DNA from: Cryptomeria japonica
Lineage: Eukaryota > Streptophyta > Pinopsida > Cupressales > Cupressaceae
DNA: 64,000 nucleotides
NCBI RefSeq assembly: GCF_030272615.1
Contig: NC_081406.1
Coordinates: 477,986,900 to 478,050,899, forward strand
Direction: 5' to 3'
The notes beneath the pieces were generated by a model. It did no database searches. It worked only from the letters and a program-made list of their open reading frames with translations, and was not told where the DNA came from. A program made the translations under genes and the position numbers. Shown here in pieces: positions 23,661 through 34,441 of this stretch (position 1 is its first letter; each line of letters opens with the position of its first letter).

Positions 23661-25228
23661 CAGATGCTATTTTTCAGCTAGCTCTTCCATCTATTGGTTC
23701 ATGCATCCTTCCGCTTGCATTCCTTTCCATTAGCATTGTTCATATCCATAATAAAGACTTTCTACATACGCAGGCATCCTGGGTGGCTTCTCGTCATGGT
23801 TTGGATCATTGGGTATATCATACTGAATTTGTTTCTAGGCTTGGGGCAAAATCCTGCACCTAGCTAGGGGAAATTTTTTTGATCATTTTGAACTTAATCA
23901 AACAGGAAGAACAATAGTTAGACAACCTTTATCAAGCAAAAACTGAGACCTATCCAACGTTGAACACGAGATCAAATTGTCAACATCAAATTATCACATG
24001 TCAGTCTAAGCACATCACACACTTTTCAATGGATGATATCTTTTGGATAATGATTTTAGCATGATTGTTCAACTTTTCTATCTTGATTTTTGCTATCATG
24101 ATTTTTGAGAGACTCCAGAATGTCTCTGACTAGAGGAACAAGGAAGGAACATGATATTTTTCTTGTCTGATGTCTATAAATTAATCATTGATATGTGCAA
24201 ATTTGTCTCGGGACATGATCATCGGAGTATCATTGAAGACATTTCTGATTTGCGTATTGAAATGATTAATACTTCTTGTTTTATGCAAGCAACACTTAGG
24301 TCATCTTGGTTCAATTATACCTCAATGCTTGTGCTAACTTGCAATATTAAAATCCAGGAAAGTCATGCTCGGGTCATCATGGTTTAATTATACCATTGAT
24401 GTTTGCACTTTCTTCCCACATTTAGAAAAAATTTCAATGATGACAAAACACAATAACCCAGTGACCGGTCCGGTCGTAGCTTTGCACTTCATTGCATTAG
24501 CATTTGCATTTAGCTTGCATTTCATTATTGCATGGGATCTCGTGTGCTCATTCTCTCCAAGGCTAAATCTATCATAGTAATCATCAAAGTATCATCATGA
24601 GTGTATACGCAATTAGAATGATGACTCATCTCTCTCCAGATATTATCGACCCAGTGAAAATCTTATATTCCCCATCAGCATATCTAAATCTTCTTGCAAC
24701 TTGATATCAACAAACTATAAGTTCTTTATCCAATCAAACTTATCAGTTCTATCAATCAATCACATCCAAATAGATTATATCATGTCTTGTACAGGATGTA
24801 TCTTTCCTGAAACCGGACATTCTGATCAAGTCTTATACAGGATATATCGTACCTGAAACCAGATGCTTTGATCATCTTTGTCTTATACATGAGGTGTCAT
24901 TCCTGAAACTAAACTGAATCTTGATATTATCAATCAAATCAATCAAGCTTTATCAATAATCAAGAACCACATCACCGTGATCATACAACACGCACTTTCA
25001 TCAACCACAGTTGTAGGCATCGAATCATTTCTAATCAGGATATCAATTTCGCAAAGATCCAAACATTCCAAAGGTCAATTATCTCAATTGATCTCCCGAG
25101 GGGGCATCATCGTACCGCAATTTATCAATCAATAGCTGGGGCATCCTATCGAACCAATATCATCATCAAAATGAGATTATTCTTTGAATCAACGTGTCAT
25201 CACACCTCGCTTCAAAGAGGGGAAAAAT
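23661..25228 (+). other. 3' non-coding region of the Tat-like Gypsy
   Basis: No gene. Short repeats are visible: GGTCATCTTGGTTCAATTA at about 24299 and a near copy at about 24369, and three diverged units of about 46-50 bases at about 24784-24920 (TCTTATACAGGAT...CCTGAAAC). It ends in the purine-rich AAAGAGGGGAAAAA directly before the LTR. Confidence 0.55.
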
Positions 25229-26437
25229 GTATACACCTAAAAATGGTCTGAAGATAATTAATTAAATAAGCAATTATTTAATTAATCCCCCTTCCTAATT
25301 TAATTGAATTCATTAGGCAGTTTGATTAAATTCTCCCTTTCATCTACTTATTAATAAATCTAAGGATTTATTTAATAGATTCATTTCAATAGTCTCCTTT
25401 GATTAATTAATTTAAATTAATTAATCCTCCCCCCATTTCAATCAATTCTTCTAATCCTCTAATTAATTAAAACAATTCAATTTGTGAGTTGTTGAGAATT
25501 AATTAGTCTTTTTTTATTATTTGGATTTTTTAAATTCAAATTACCCACATGCCTCCTAACTTCTAACCACCTAACCTAACCATCCCTCTAACCTAACCCA
25601 TTCCACTTAACCTTAGGCTTAACTAACCCTATCCTATCTTGCACATTCTAACCTCCTTATCCTAGCCTCCTATGGTGTGGATATTTTCTTCTTGAGACAC
25701 ATGGCACTTTGTCCACATGTCTCCTCTCTTGGACACTTACCCTTTTATGAGAAAATCTCCTTGACACTTGTCACCATAGAGATGACAAGTGTCTCTTCCT
25801 CCAACCTCTTCTCCAACCTCCTCCAATTTCACCCTTGATATCTTCAAACTCAATCTTGACTGTTGATTCCTGCCCTCACCCATGGCCTTGGAAATCCTAT
25901 AAATATCCTCCCTTTTGGAGCAGTAAGGACCCCATCTCATTATGAATTTAGGCATTGTTACTATAGGCATATCAAAGGCATATCATCTTGAGCATTATTG
26001 TTATAGTCAATTGCATTAGCTTTATTTGATCATTTTCTAGCATAATTGTTGAATCATGTAGCTTAATCAATCTCTTTTCTAGCTTAATTGCATCATCATC
26101 ATAGCTTAATCATTCATATCATTAGCTTAATTAGTCTCTTGGATGAATCTAGCATAACCAATCTCATCTTTGCATATCATTATCATTTTAAATCCTCCAT
26201 CTAGGTGTCATCAAGTCACTGGGATTACTTATCCAGATCTGAGAGAAAATCCATACTCGCATCTCTTAAGAGGCGATAGGTTGCTTTGTCATGGTTCATC
26301 TTTGCTAACCATGATTGTAATGATCTATTGAGTGTTTGTGTTGCAGCTGTAGGTATCACACTTCACAGGCACGACAGAGGGCACTTAGAAAGGGAATATC
26401 GACCAAGGGACAATGAGTGTAAGTGATTTTTCCCCAC
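25229..26437 (+). repeat. 3' LTR of the Tat-like Gypsy (right end uncertain)
   Basis: It starts TGTATACACCTAAAA after the polypurine tract. Its first 300 bases are AT-rich with inverted repeats (ATTAATTAAATAA / TTATTTAATTAAT at about 25257-25287). CCTATAAATATCC near 25896-25908 is a plausible TATA box. The right end is placed at TTTTCCCCACA (26437) by its CA ending, but an end nearer 26345 is possible. The start resembles that of the LTR at 59755. Confidence 0.6.
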
Positions 26438-27097
26438 ATTTAGAAATTACATTCAAACTTTCCATCTTGAAAAATTTATAAATATTTGAGCTAATATTTG
26501 TTACAATATTGTTATTAATTAGCTTTCTATTGTAGGAGAAGTATTTTTTATGGTATAACATATGCTTCTTTTTTTAATTATCAATAATTGGTATTTATAT
26601 TATTTAATAAGAAAATGAGTACATTTGAACCAGAGAAACGTGATACCAGTTAGCCCAACCACCCAAAAAACACTTCTACAAAACCATCTATTCAGACTAG
26701 ATGCAGAAACCCCCATGGCATACAAAAAAGCCCCATATCCACACACCCAGAAATATAAAATTAGTGTCCATGACACCAGCTCAAATTTACAGAGTTGGGG
26801 ACTAAGTTCGAGACACCAAAGAAGGAGCCAAACTAAAAAAACTACAATCCAAACCAGGCACAACAATTAACACATAAGTGGCTTGTACGCTAGATTATTG
26901 TTGAAGTCGGAGAGGGACTTCATTGCTTGTGTCATCCTCTGCCTTGGTCATAGCTCCTAACCCACCTCTGCTCTCGCCACCTCATGAAAAACCCACAGAA
27001 TCTCCTTTGTCCTCATCAAATTAGCAAAGTTTTTGAATTCTTCCCACCCATGACGAGATAGGTCCCTACAACAAACCTTCAATCCACCCTCCTGCCA
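26438..27097 (-). other. LINE-like 3' tail and unassigned flank
   Basis: From about 26570 the minus strand is TTTG/TGG-rich with no sensible product and ends in an A-rich tail (AATTATTGATAATTAAAAAAAG at about 26585-26564), like the 3' UTR of plant LINEs. 26438-26565 is AT-rich with nothing recognisable. Confidence 0.4.
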
Positions 27098-27496
27098 TTA
27101 GATAAAAGGTAATGGCACACCTGGTACATTCTGGCCTATAAAGGTCCTAATGCCCATAGATGGAATTGCTCGTTCATAGATATCGTCCAAATTCAACAAG
27201 TAGTCTGAATCAATCAAAGTTCTCAGAGCCCTCTTCACCTTCTCCACCTCTTCCTCAAATTGCAACCCCCAAGTAGCAATCAAAGAGTACACTTCCATGT
27301 TAGTCCGATATCGATGACTTACATGGACGAAATATTTCCCAAGAAGCATTTTTGCTTCATACAAACCCTTGTCTTTGAAAAGAAAAAGACCTTTCATCCT
27401 CCTATCTGTTATCTTGCCCAAAAATGGCACTAATTTCTTGTCAATCAAGAATGTGAAATTTGCTTCCATTCTGCACTGACAAAAACCATCATGCAC
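27098..27496 (-). pseudogene. Unknown ORF in a LINE-like fragment
   Basis: The minus-strand frame of 132 codons reads FLIDKKLVPFLGKITDRRMK, VHVSHRYRTNMEVYSLIATW and ends GVPLPFI. It is followed on the minus strand by a TTTG-rich LINE-like tail. A separate ORF in the same type of context lies in LINE K (31562-33010). I do not recognise the protein. The composition (balanced, no low complexity) suggests it was once coding. Whether it is a LINE passenger or a host gene fragment is open. Confidence 0.4.
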
Positions 27497-27499
27497 TTG

Positions 27500-28140
27500 C
27501 AGCTTTGATTGAGCAAGAAAACAAAAGTGACGGCCGCAAACAAGCCCAAGGCTTTAAATGCATTAACATCGACTGTCAGAATTAAAGGATTTAAATGCAT
27601 TAACACACCAAACATCATTCCTTGCATCTACCAGACTATGTGCACTATCCTTCCGCACAGGCTGGCATTGAATACACATTTGTATATTAGAAATAATAGT
27701 AGTATGCTAGAAATAATAATAGGATATTAGAAATAATGGATTAACATTTTGTGGATTAAAGTGAGCAGTAGTTTGGGGTAACAATTAGAGACAAACCAAC
27801 TTACACCTTCAACGCAAAGAGGATTTATATAGTCATTACAGACCCTCACCAACTATTTTAACCAACTTTCTAATTAGTTGGTTGTTTGGGAAACAAAATT
27901 CTACTTTTTGCACCAAAATTGCAAAGTTGCTCATTTTTCAGCTTTTGAGCAATTTTTAAAAACTTTTGCAATTTTCAACCAAATGATCTCCTATCAACCT
28001 AGGACTCCTCAAACATGCTAAATATGACATTAAAAACATAAATTACATCAATTTCATCACTTTTGGATACCTGTGGAGGCGTTGACCAGTGTTGACCTAT
28101 TCAGGTACTAGTTGGCCTATACATGACAAAAAATGGCACA
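27500..28140. other. Unassigned AT-rich stretch
   Basis: Short direct repeats (TTAAATGCATTAACA at about 27555 and 27591; TTAGAAATAATA at about 27687-27740). No gene, LTR end or clear terminus found. The expected left terminus of the CACTA-like element was not seen here. Confidence 0.3.
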
Positions 28141-28494
28141 ATGGCCTTACAACTTTGATCCAATACATGGGGAGTGCAGGTACCATCAAATAGTTATTTT
28201 CCATATCGGTCTTCCTTGAGAAAGGTAAATTCAGGAAGAGAAGAGGAAAGTGATACATGTAGTAGGTCTAAAAGAGGGAGATCAACTAGAGGTCAAAAGA
28301 TTAGAAGAAAATTTCGTAAACGCACGAAATTTTTCCTTGCTGAAGGGGGGTCATGTTCTTATGATGATGAGAGCATAGGCGACATCGAGGTGCCCTTGAG
28401 ATAGAAACATCTATAGAAACAATGGGTACACAAGGAAATTCCTCCAATAAACACTGATTTTTGTGTCAACGAGAGGATATATCACATAGCACCA

Positions 28495-28919
28495 TTGTCA
28501 TTACATGGTTTGGGCCCATTTTGTATGGACGACATAAAGGTTTGTTATGACAAAATTACTGAATTGATGGAGTATGTTGGACCCTATTACAGTTACAAAG
28601 ATTGGATGCAGCTGGTTCGATATACACCAAGTATGCGTAGGTGTGCACTACCAACAAATTATACACAACTAAAAGATAAGGACCAAATAAAGGAGTAGCT
28701 ATGTGCATTGACGGAAGGCCAAAAGCATCAAAGAATATTGCAGGGTTTATAAATAGTACACAACCTGGGTCAACAAATAAGCAACCCAGTTGCATATTTG
28801 AGGCGCGTGAGGGAAACAGTGTATTCATATGTGCGATAAAAGAAATAATTGCAGGGGAAGAGTTGCTAATCGATTATAATTTGAACCGCATAGATACAAA
28901 CACAGTTATTATGGGGGTG
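28495..28919 (+). pseudogene. SET-like domain exon
   Basis: The translation reads SKNIAGFINSTQPGSTNKQPSC, then FICAIKEIIAGEELLIDYNLNR. These fit the two C-terminal SET motifs, the NIxxFIN...PNC-like block (Cys kept) and the GEEL..DYN block. The first part is in another frame (GLGPFCMDDIKVCY, YVGPYYSYKDW), with a frame change near 28698. A good donor (GTACTTAC) follows at 28920. SET domains transfer methyl groups to lysines, but this piece lacks a readable N-terminal half and is broken. Function in the element is unknown. Confidence 0.55.
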
Positions 28920-30048
28920 GTACTTACTATATACCATTTTATCCAACCTTCAATTAATGACTCCAATATACTATTTTATTATTATATTTTTTTCGTAAGT
29001 CTATTGTTTCATTTTGGTAATGTCTTTTTATATTTAATATTTGTCACAACGGGACATTGATCATAGTGGGAAGGCTTCGGCCCAGAGCATAAATCACAAT
29101 GCATCTTCAGGCACTTCAACCTGACAGGTTTACCTCGTTGTAATTGTATAAATTAGATATGAGCAAAATGTTTTATTATTATGTTTTTTTTATAAATTTA
29201 TTGGGTTAATTTTGATAATGTTTTTAATATTCTTGTCGAAGTTGGATGATTGGGGAAAGGCACCATCAGTAGAGGAGAGCATCCATAGGGAGGTGCAATC
29301 ACTATTATGTGATGATGACATTGCATATTCCACAAACCCTTTGTATATGATAAGGAAGACCCAAAAAAATTGCAATGAAGAAATCCTTCAAATCTTATTG
29401 ATAGTGCCTCAAATAGATGAGATAAGAGCAAGGGTTAAAATATTGACTGAGAGAGAATGAAACTTGCAAGTAAGCTGTCATGAGATCTTTAATTATAACA
29501 CAAGTTCATTCATGGTTTTATATTTTGTACTCTTTTATGTCATGAACTAAAATATGAGTCGTTTTTACAGAATTTTTTGCATCCTCATGATACTGCTAGC
29601 CATGACCAGGGTATTGCAGGTTTTGCTCGGGGAGTAGGGGTTGGTTCAAGTGACCATCCTGATCTTCTTGCACATACATCACATCATCTAACCCCATAAT
29701 CCATGCCTATATTTTCAACTAAAATTTTGGCAACACATAGCATGTAGGCATCATGTACTACACCCTCTAGAAGCGAACAAATGCCTAGACATGTGTTAGG
29801 ACATGTACCTGGGGATGTAGAGGCCACTAGTACTGGTGATGTTTTAGCAGCATTTCTTGGATCTTCCCATATTACTAGTATGAAAACATTGTCAGTCACA
29901 TTTGTGGTGACCGAGGATTTCATTCCCATAAAGATAGAGAAGGCCCCAGGTACTTTAAAATGTTTTAATTATTATTATATATAACCCAATTGAAATTTAC
30001 TTATTGATCACTCTTTTTAGACTAATGATCCCATGATTTTTTTGTAGG

Positions 30049-30390
30049 AAATGATGTTTTTTATAAACATCTAAATGATATTACATTTAACATCTTTGAG
30101 CCCACCATACATACATGATGGAATGCCCAAAATCAAGATTTAAAAGATGAGCTCATTAACTGTTTAGTTGTGTTGTTCAGTAATAACACATTCAACCAAA
30201 CCAAGGTTCTTGAGAAATCTGGCACCTATCTAAAGAATGTGAAGGACCAATATAGGTCACATTTAGAGAAGAACAAAAAGTATGAGTGTCCCGCCATGAT
30301 TCGAGAGAGGAAGTGGAAGGACCTCGTGTTGGATGGAAAGGAGAAGGCTGAAAAGAAAAAAAGGAAAGACACCACCAGGCCAAGGAAGGT
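30049..30390 (+). pseudogene. Basic transposase-like exon
   Basis: It reads TYLKNVKDQYRSHLEKNKKY, AMIRERKWKDLVLDGKEKAEKK, then RKDTTRPRK before a GTATGTGA donor. A basic helix, a W-x2-L block and a Lys/Arg-rich end resemble the plant En/Spm-type transposase domain. It joins the previous exon in phase 1. One in-frame stop lies near 30113. The family call is from pattern only. Confidence 0.45.
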
Positions 30391-31111
30391 ATGTGATACT
30401 ATCAACAATGTAATTATATACAGATTACTCTTTATTTATACATAATCTAATGTATTTTAAACTTTTCATAGGTTGCCCAACACATCGAAGGCAACAAAGG
30501 CAAGACTAGAAAAACACAGGCAACACAGACTTGACTCTAGTGGTTATATGAAATTTGTTGCACGAATTGTAAGTATCAATAAATGAAATATTGCATCCAA
30601 ATAATAAATTGCAAACAATTTTGGTTTTATCACACCATAGAAGAAAAATTCATGATCTTATGCAAAAATGCAGGGCCTTAAATTCAACAGAGTGCCCACA
30701 GAAGAGGACCTAAAGATTTCTTTTCAGCACATCTATGGAGTCGTGACTGAATGCTTAAGACTCTTGACCAGGGAAACAAAAGATTCCACTACATCCAACA
30801 CATGGGTAAATAAACTCAATGAATTTTATTAAAATTGAATAGTTGTGCAATATATTCAATATTAATTTCCACCATAAAGTAATCATGTGCTTATTTGTTT
30901 TAAATAGGCAAGCAATGAAAATAGTGAACATGGAATTCAAATGCATCTTGGTGAGGATGGAACACGACCTGTAGATGAAGGTCATGGTGTGCATCTCGGT
31001 ACTATTGTGTATTCATGTGCTATAAAAAATGTAGTATGGATTAATACAATTAAACATATTTAATTGCAATTGGTGTATTAATTAATGTAATATTTCATGT
31101 TTCAACTTTAG

Positions 31112-31186
31112 ATTTTGTAGAGTGTGATCAACATGTTGAGCATTAATAGGCTAGACAAGATCAGGAACATGATGTGGCCCCATCAA
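31112..31186 (+). repeat. 75-bp repeated exon, copy 1
   Basis: Bordered by TTTAG and GTAAAG, phase 1 at both ends. It reads DFVECDQHVEH, two stops, then ARQDQEHDVAPS. LINE K is inserted in the following intron. Confidence 0.7.
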
Positions 31187-31561
31187 GTAAAGAGGGACAC
31201 TCTAATGTTTTGGATTAAGGCAAAAAATAGGTTTTGAAGGGGCCCTGAAACCCTTTACATAGAATATTCTAAAAGGATTAGAATCAAAGCATTAGAAGAT
31301 CCAAAACAAACTAGGCAACACAAGATAGGACAATACATAGAGCAACCAAGAAACCAGTAAACGCTCAAACATGTAGACAAAAGACCAGCAAAGAACCAAA
31401 ACACAAAACACAAAACCATAGAAACACAGAAAAGAAAACAAAATTGCGTGAGGATCTTAAGGGTCTCAACAACCTCAGCCTCTAGCAGGGTCATCTTGTC
31501 AGCAACCATACTCATCTCTTTGTAATCCATGCTTTGTCGCATCTTTTTTCTTCATATTGCC

Positions 31562-33010
31562 CTAGGTCCGCTTATAAGGGCCTTGATCAGCCTGACTCTT
31601 CTCATTATCATCACTAATATTGATCAGAACCTTGTCCAATTGCACTTTGTCAAAATTATTCACCATGCCATTCATAGCTTTCGTAGTCTGTTTGACAATC
31701 TTGTGACTATTGGTCATAATTGTCATGAGAATGGCTTGAATTTTCTTATAGTTTTCTTCCACATGGGTGAGCCTGTCCTCAAATATTTTTTGCATCTCAT
31801 CAATGTCCTCAATAGCTTTGTTGGAGCCTTCCACCACTAATTTATTTTCCTCTTCCATCCATTGCCCATTATCTTTCTGATTTTCCTGAGCAATGACCAC
31901 AGGAATAGCTTCCATCTTGCTACCCAAAGCCCTTTGATTGAGTCTGACCTCTTTAAGATCATAAAAGAGCCACTTAAACATACTTAAAGTATCAATGGTG
32001 TGATCCCTGGTATTTCCTAGAATATTATAATAGTCATCCCTCTTATCACTCAGCTCCACACTCTTTGCATGAAGGTCCTTGGTGGTATTATGTGGAAGTG
32101 GCAAAGGGGGGTTTTCAAGGTTCTGGTTGTCAGACTTCATGCAAGCCCTGTTACCTCCCATGGAGCCCTCATAATTAGCCTTATTACCACTAGACACATG
32201 AGAATAATTGCCAACCAAAGTGGATGAGGAAGAAACAACCGATTGCTTCTGCACATTCTTACCCTTACACAGAGAAGATTTAGCCTTTGGGGAAATCTCA
32301 AATTTGGCTTTTTTATGAGGGGGGGGGGAGAATCTGCCTTAGCATCTAATTTGGAATCCTCAACTCCCAACTCCCCACCACTAGTGTCATCCTTAGAAGA
32401 AGTAGGGATATAATCAGATGGGGCAAGGAGGGCATGAAAATGGGAGTCAATAAGCACCAAAAGCCCTTCATGGAGGATAGGGAATTTGACAAGGTTCTTT
32501 TTATGGTTCCTAAAACTAACCCTCAAGGAAGACATCAAATAAAAAGGAAGGGACACCTTGACACCATGATGGAAGTAATTTAGAAGAACAAAATGATGAC
32601 CATAAACCCTAGTGAATCGACCATCAAGAGTGAAATATTCCATAATTACCTTGAGGAGTTTCACCCAAAATTCCTCGATGATAGAGATGTCATTGTAGCT
32701 CGCCATTTTCTTCACCATCTTGGCCCTATCCTCTTCATTTTTAGGGAAGTTTTGAACTACCATCTCCGTATAGTTTATATCCTTGTAATATTTCATCCCA
32801 TCAGCCAAGAGGCCAGTGACTTGTGCAATCAAACTCTCATCAATTAGCACCTTGCGCCCATGTAGAGGAATAGTGTCATCTTTCCAATGCTTCTCAAAAT
32901 AGGCCATCACATCCTTATTTCTCCCCTGTAACCTCTCAATACATGGAGTGAGACCCCCTTTCTCCAAGAGCTTCCATATTTTCTTGTCCTTCTTGAGCTA
33001 CACACATCTT
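31562..33010 (-). pseudogene. Extra ORF at the 3' side of LINE K
   Basis: The minus-strand frames read LLEKGGLTPCIERLQGRNKDV, LIAQVTGLLADGMKYY, VIMEYFTLDGRFTRVYGHHF, then an acidic tail (SKDDTSGGELGVEDSK) and, in a second frame, a coiled-coil-like C-terminus (VEENYKKIQAILMTIMTN). The two frames overlap at 32137-32254, so there is a frameshift there. The N-terminal block (an invariant-looking IAQVTGL / YFTLDGRFTRVYG) is a folded-domain style. It recalls the N-terminal block of element C's long ORF (IIHLITGYP...), though similarity is loose. It lies downstream of the LINE RNase H, an unusual place for a LINE gene. Confidence 0.5.
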
Positions 33011-33249
33011 GGAGGTTCAATTCTCTTCCTAGCTCCACCCATTCTTCACTTCACTCTATGACTGAAGAAACTCATGGCTTTCAAACTAAGAAAGAAATCC
33101 CAAATGAAGCCAATATCAACCCATAAGACATGCAAATTAATTTTGCAATAATGACACAAAACCACTATAAACACATGCCATATGTGGGAAGGGGCCGATC
33201 TTTCTAGATACATATCTAGTTATGATGGCAAAAGTACTCATAAAATTAG

Positions 33250-33660
33250 TTGTCTCAACTTTTGTCATGAAGAGAAAGCATATAGAGTTCAGTGTCTGAT
33301 TTATCCTTATTGGCCTAGCTAATTTGGCAAGTACTTCTCACTCCCTTATTAGCTAAGTAGTTAGCCACACAGTTGGACTCCCTAAAAACATGGGATATGA
33401 AGCATTGATCAAAAGAGTTAATAATTAACCTAGCCTTATTAATCTAGACTTCGACATTCGAATAGGGCTTCAATATGCCTTTAAGATAGTTAATTTTTTG
33501 GAATCACCCTCCACCCACACAAGCTTGTAGTTATGTTTTCTAGCTAAATTGAGTCCTTTGTATGCTCATATGGCTTTAGCAAGGAGATTAGTCTGAATTC
33601 CTAAGGTGAGCACCACCATGGAAACAAGATTGCCATTATGATCTCCCAACACTCCCCCAC
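33250..33660 (-). pseudogene. LINE RNase H domain (LINE K)
   Basis: The minus strand reads GGVLGDHNGNLVSMVV, NLLAKAI, GLNLARKHNYKLVWVEGDS (Asp of the VEGDS block) and FRESNCVANYLANKG (the N..A..LA.. end). This is the C-terminal RNase H of plant L1-type ORF2. Stops are present. Nothing 5' of it remains, typical of 5' truncation during target-primed reverse transcription. Confidence 0.75.
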
Positions 33661-33747
33661 AAGGACCACTCTAATGTTCTTTTTAACATATATATTTAAT
33701 TGCAATTGGTGTTTTAATTAATGTAAGCTTTCATGATTCAACTCCAG

Positions 33748-33822
33748 AGGATTTAGAGGGTGTTCAACATGTTGAGTATGAGGCTATAAGACAAGATCGG
33801 GAACATGATGTGGGCTCAACAG
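33748..33822 (+). repeat. 75-bp repeated exon, copy 2
   Basis: Bordered by CTCCAG and GTAAAG, phase 1. It reads DLEGVQHVEYEAIRQDREHD, open throughout. Confidence 0.75.
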
Positions 33823-33845
33823 GTAAAGAGAACCACTCTAATGTT

Positions 33846-33847
<2 letters not shown>

Positions 33848-33886
<39 letters not shown>
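33848..33886. repeat. (AT)n microsatellite
   Basis: About 19 AT repeats in the intron between the second and third repeated exons. It explains the longer spacing there (191 versus 167 bp). Confidence 0.95.
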
Positions 33887-33889
<3 letters not shown>

Positions 33890-33938
33890 ATTGCAATTGG
33901 TGTATTAATTAATGTAACCTTTTTTGTTTCAACTCTAG

Positions 33939-34013
33939 AGGATTTAGAGGGTGTTAAACATGTTGAGCATGAGGCTATAAGACAATATTAGGAACATGAT
34001 GTGGGCCCAACAG
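33939..34013 (+). repeat. 75-bp repeated exon, copy 3
   Basis: Bordered by CTCTAG and GTAAAG, phase 1. It has a TAG stop in place of Asp/Gln codons (RQY stop EHD). Confidence 0.75.
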
Positions 34014-34105
34014 GTAAAGAGCACCACTCTAATGTTCTTTTAAACATATATATTTAATTACAATTGGTGTACTCAATAATGTAATCTTTCATGTTTCAAC
34101 TCTAG

Positions 34106-34180
34106 AGGATTTAGAGGGTGTTCAACATGTTGATCATGAGGCTATAAGACAAGATCGCGAACATGATGTGGCACCATAAG
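34106..34180 (+). repeat. 75-bp repeated exon, copy 4
   Basis: Bordered by CTCTAG and GTAAAG, phase 1. It ends with a TAA in the last codon. Confidence 0.75.
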
Positions 34181-34277
34181 GTAAAGAACACCACTCTAAT
34201 GTTCTTTTAATTAATCAAATACTTGTAACAATAATAATAAAACATATCAATTTAACATTTCTTTGTTATTACTACAG

Positions 34278-34441
34278 ATGCCTCCTTGCAACAGCCTCCA
34301 CATCATGAGTACACTACTAGGCATACAGTAAGATCATGAGCAGAGCGTAGAACAATTGAAGGGGAGACAGATGATTTAGAAAATGATATTCCACTTATTA
34401 ATTTAGCTGTAAAAAAGAAACCAAAACAAAAGAGATTGTAA
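34278..34441 (+). pseudogene. Terminal exon of the CACTA-like gene
   Basis: The acceptor TACAG is followed by codons that complete a phase-1 join and read DASLQQPPHHEYTTRHTVRS, stop, AERRTIEGETDDLENDIP, ending KPKQKRL TAA. The single internal TGA (34338-34340) is what C-to-T decay of a CGA codon would give. The acidic then basic tail ends the protein. Confidence 0.6.

Larger units (their letters stand above)
5241..26437 (+). mobile_element. Tat/Ogre-like Gypsy retrotransposon with nested insertions
   Basis: Read on the plus strand: gag, aspartic protease, G-patch domain, RT, RNase H, a second RNase H before integrase, integrase (split by element C), an A-rich 3' region, polypurine tract and 3' LTR (from 25229). 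The extra RNase H and the G-patch are characteristic of the Tat lineage. The 5' LTR and leader are missing because Copia A lies at the left edge and the rest is out of the window. Many stops and frameshifts show an old copy. Confidence 0.85.
31206..33665 (-). mobile_element. LINE K, 5'-truncated, minus strand
   Basis: The RNase H end of an L1-type ORF2 lies at 33250-33660, an extra ORF at 31562-33010, and a tail ending GCCTTAATCC at 31207. Flanks match an imperfect target duplication: GGACACTCTAATGTTTT (about 31195) and GGACCACTCTAATGTTCTTTT (about 33662). The insertion lies in an intron of the CACTA-like gene. Confidence 0.7.
28141..34441 (+). pseudogene. Multi-exon gene remnant: SET-like, transposase-like and repeated exons
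   Basis: Exons can be followed by AG|exon|GT borders and matching phase: SET-like part to 28919; DWGKAPSVEESIH (29250-29460); a His/Ser-rich exon (29571-29949, phase 1 at its end); 30049-30390 (starts in matching phase 1, ends phase 0); 30472-30570; GLKFNRVPTEEDLKISF (30675-30805); ASNENSEHGIQMHLG (30909-30999, ends phase 1); four 75-bp phase-1 exons; and a final exon 34278-34441 ending KPKQKRL stop. Stops in several exons (for example at 30113, 30515, 31149 and 34338) show it is dead. A LINE sits in the intron after the first 75-bp exon. I do not recognise the complete protein. Confidence 0.6.

Noticed and set aside
26600-26866. Minus-strand frame rich in Trp, Leu, Val and Phe that resembles a membrane protein
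   Set aside because: It is a TTTG-rich LINE-like 3' tail, and 31255-31542 gives a similar false frame.
28495-28919. A functional host histone methyltransferase gene
   Set aside because: Only the C-terminal SET-like motifs are present, with a frameshift and no intact catalytic domain, and the context is transposon-like.
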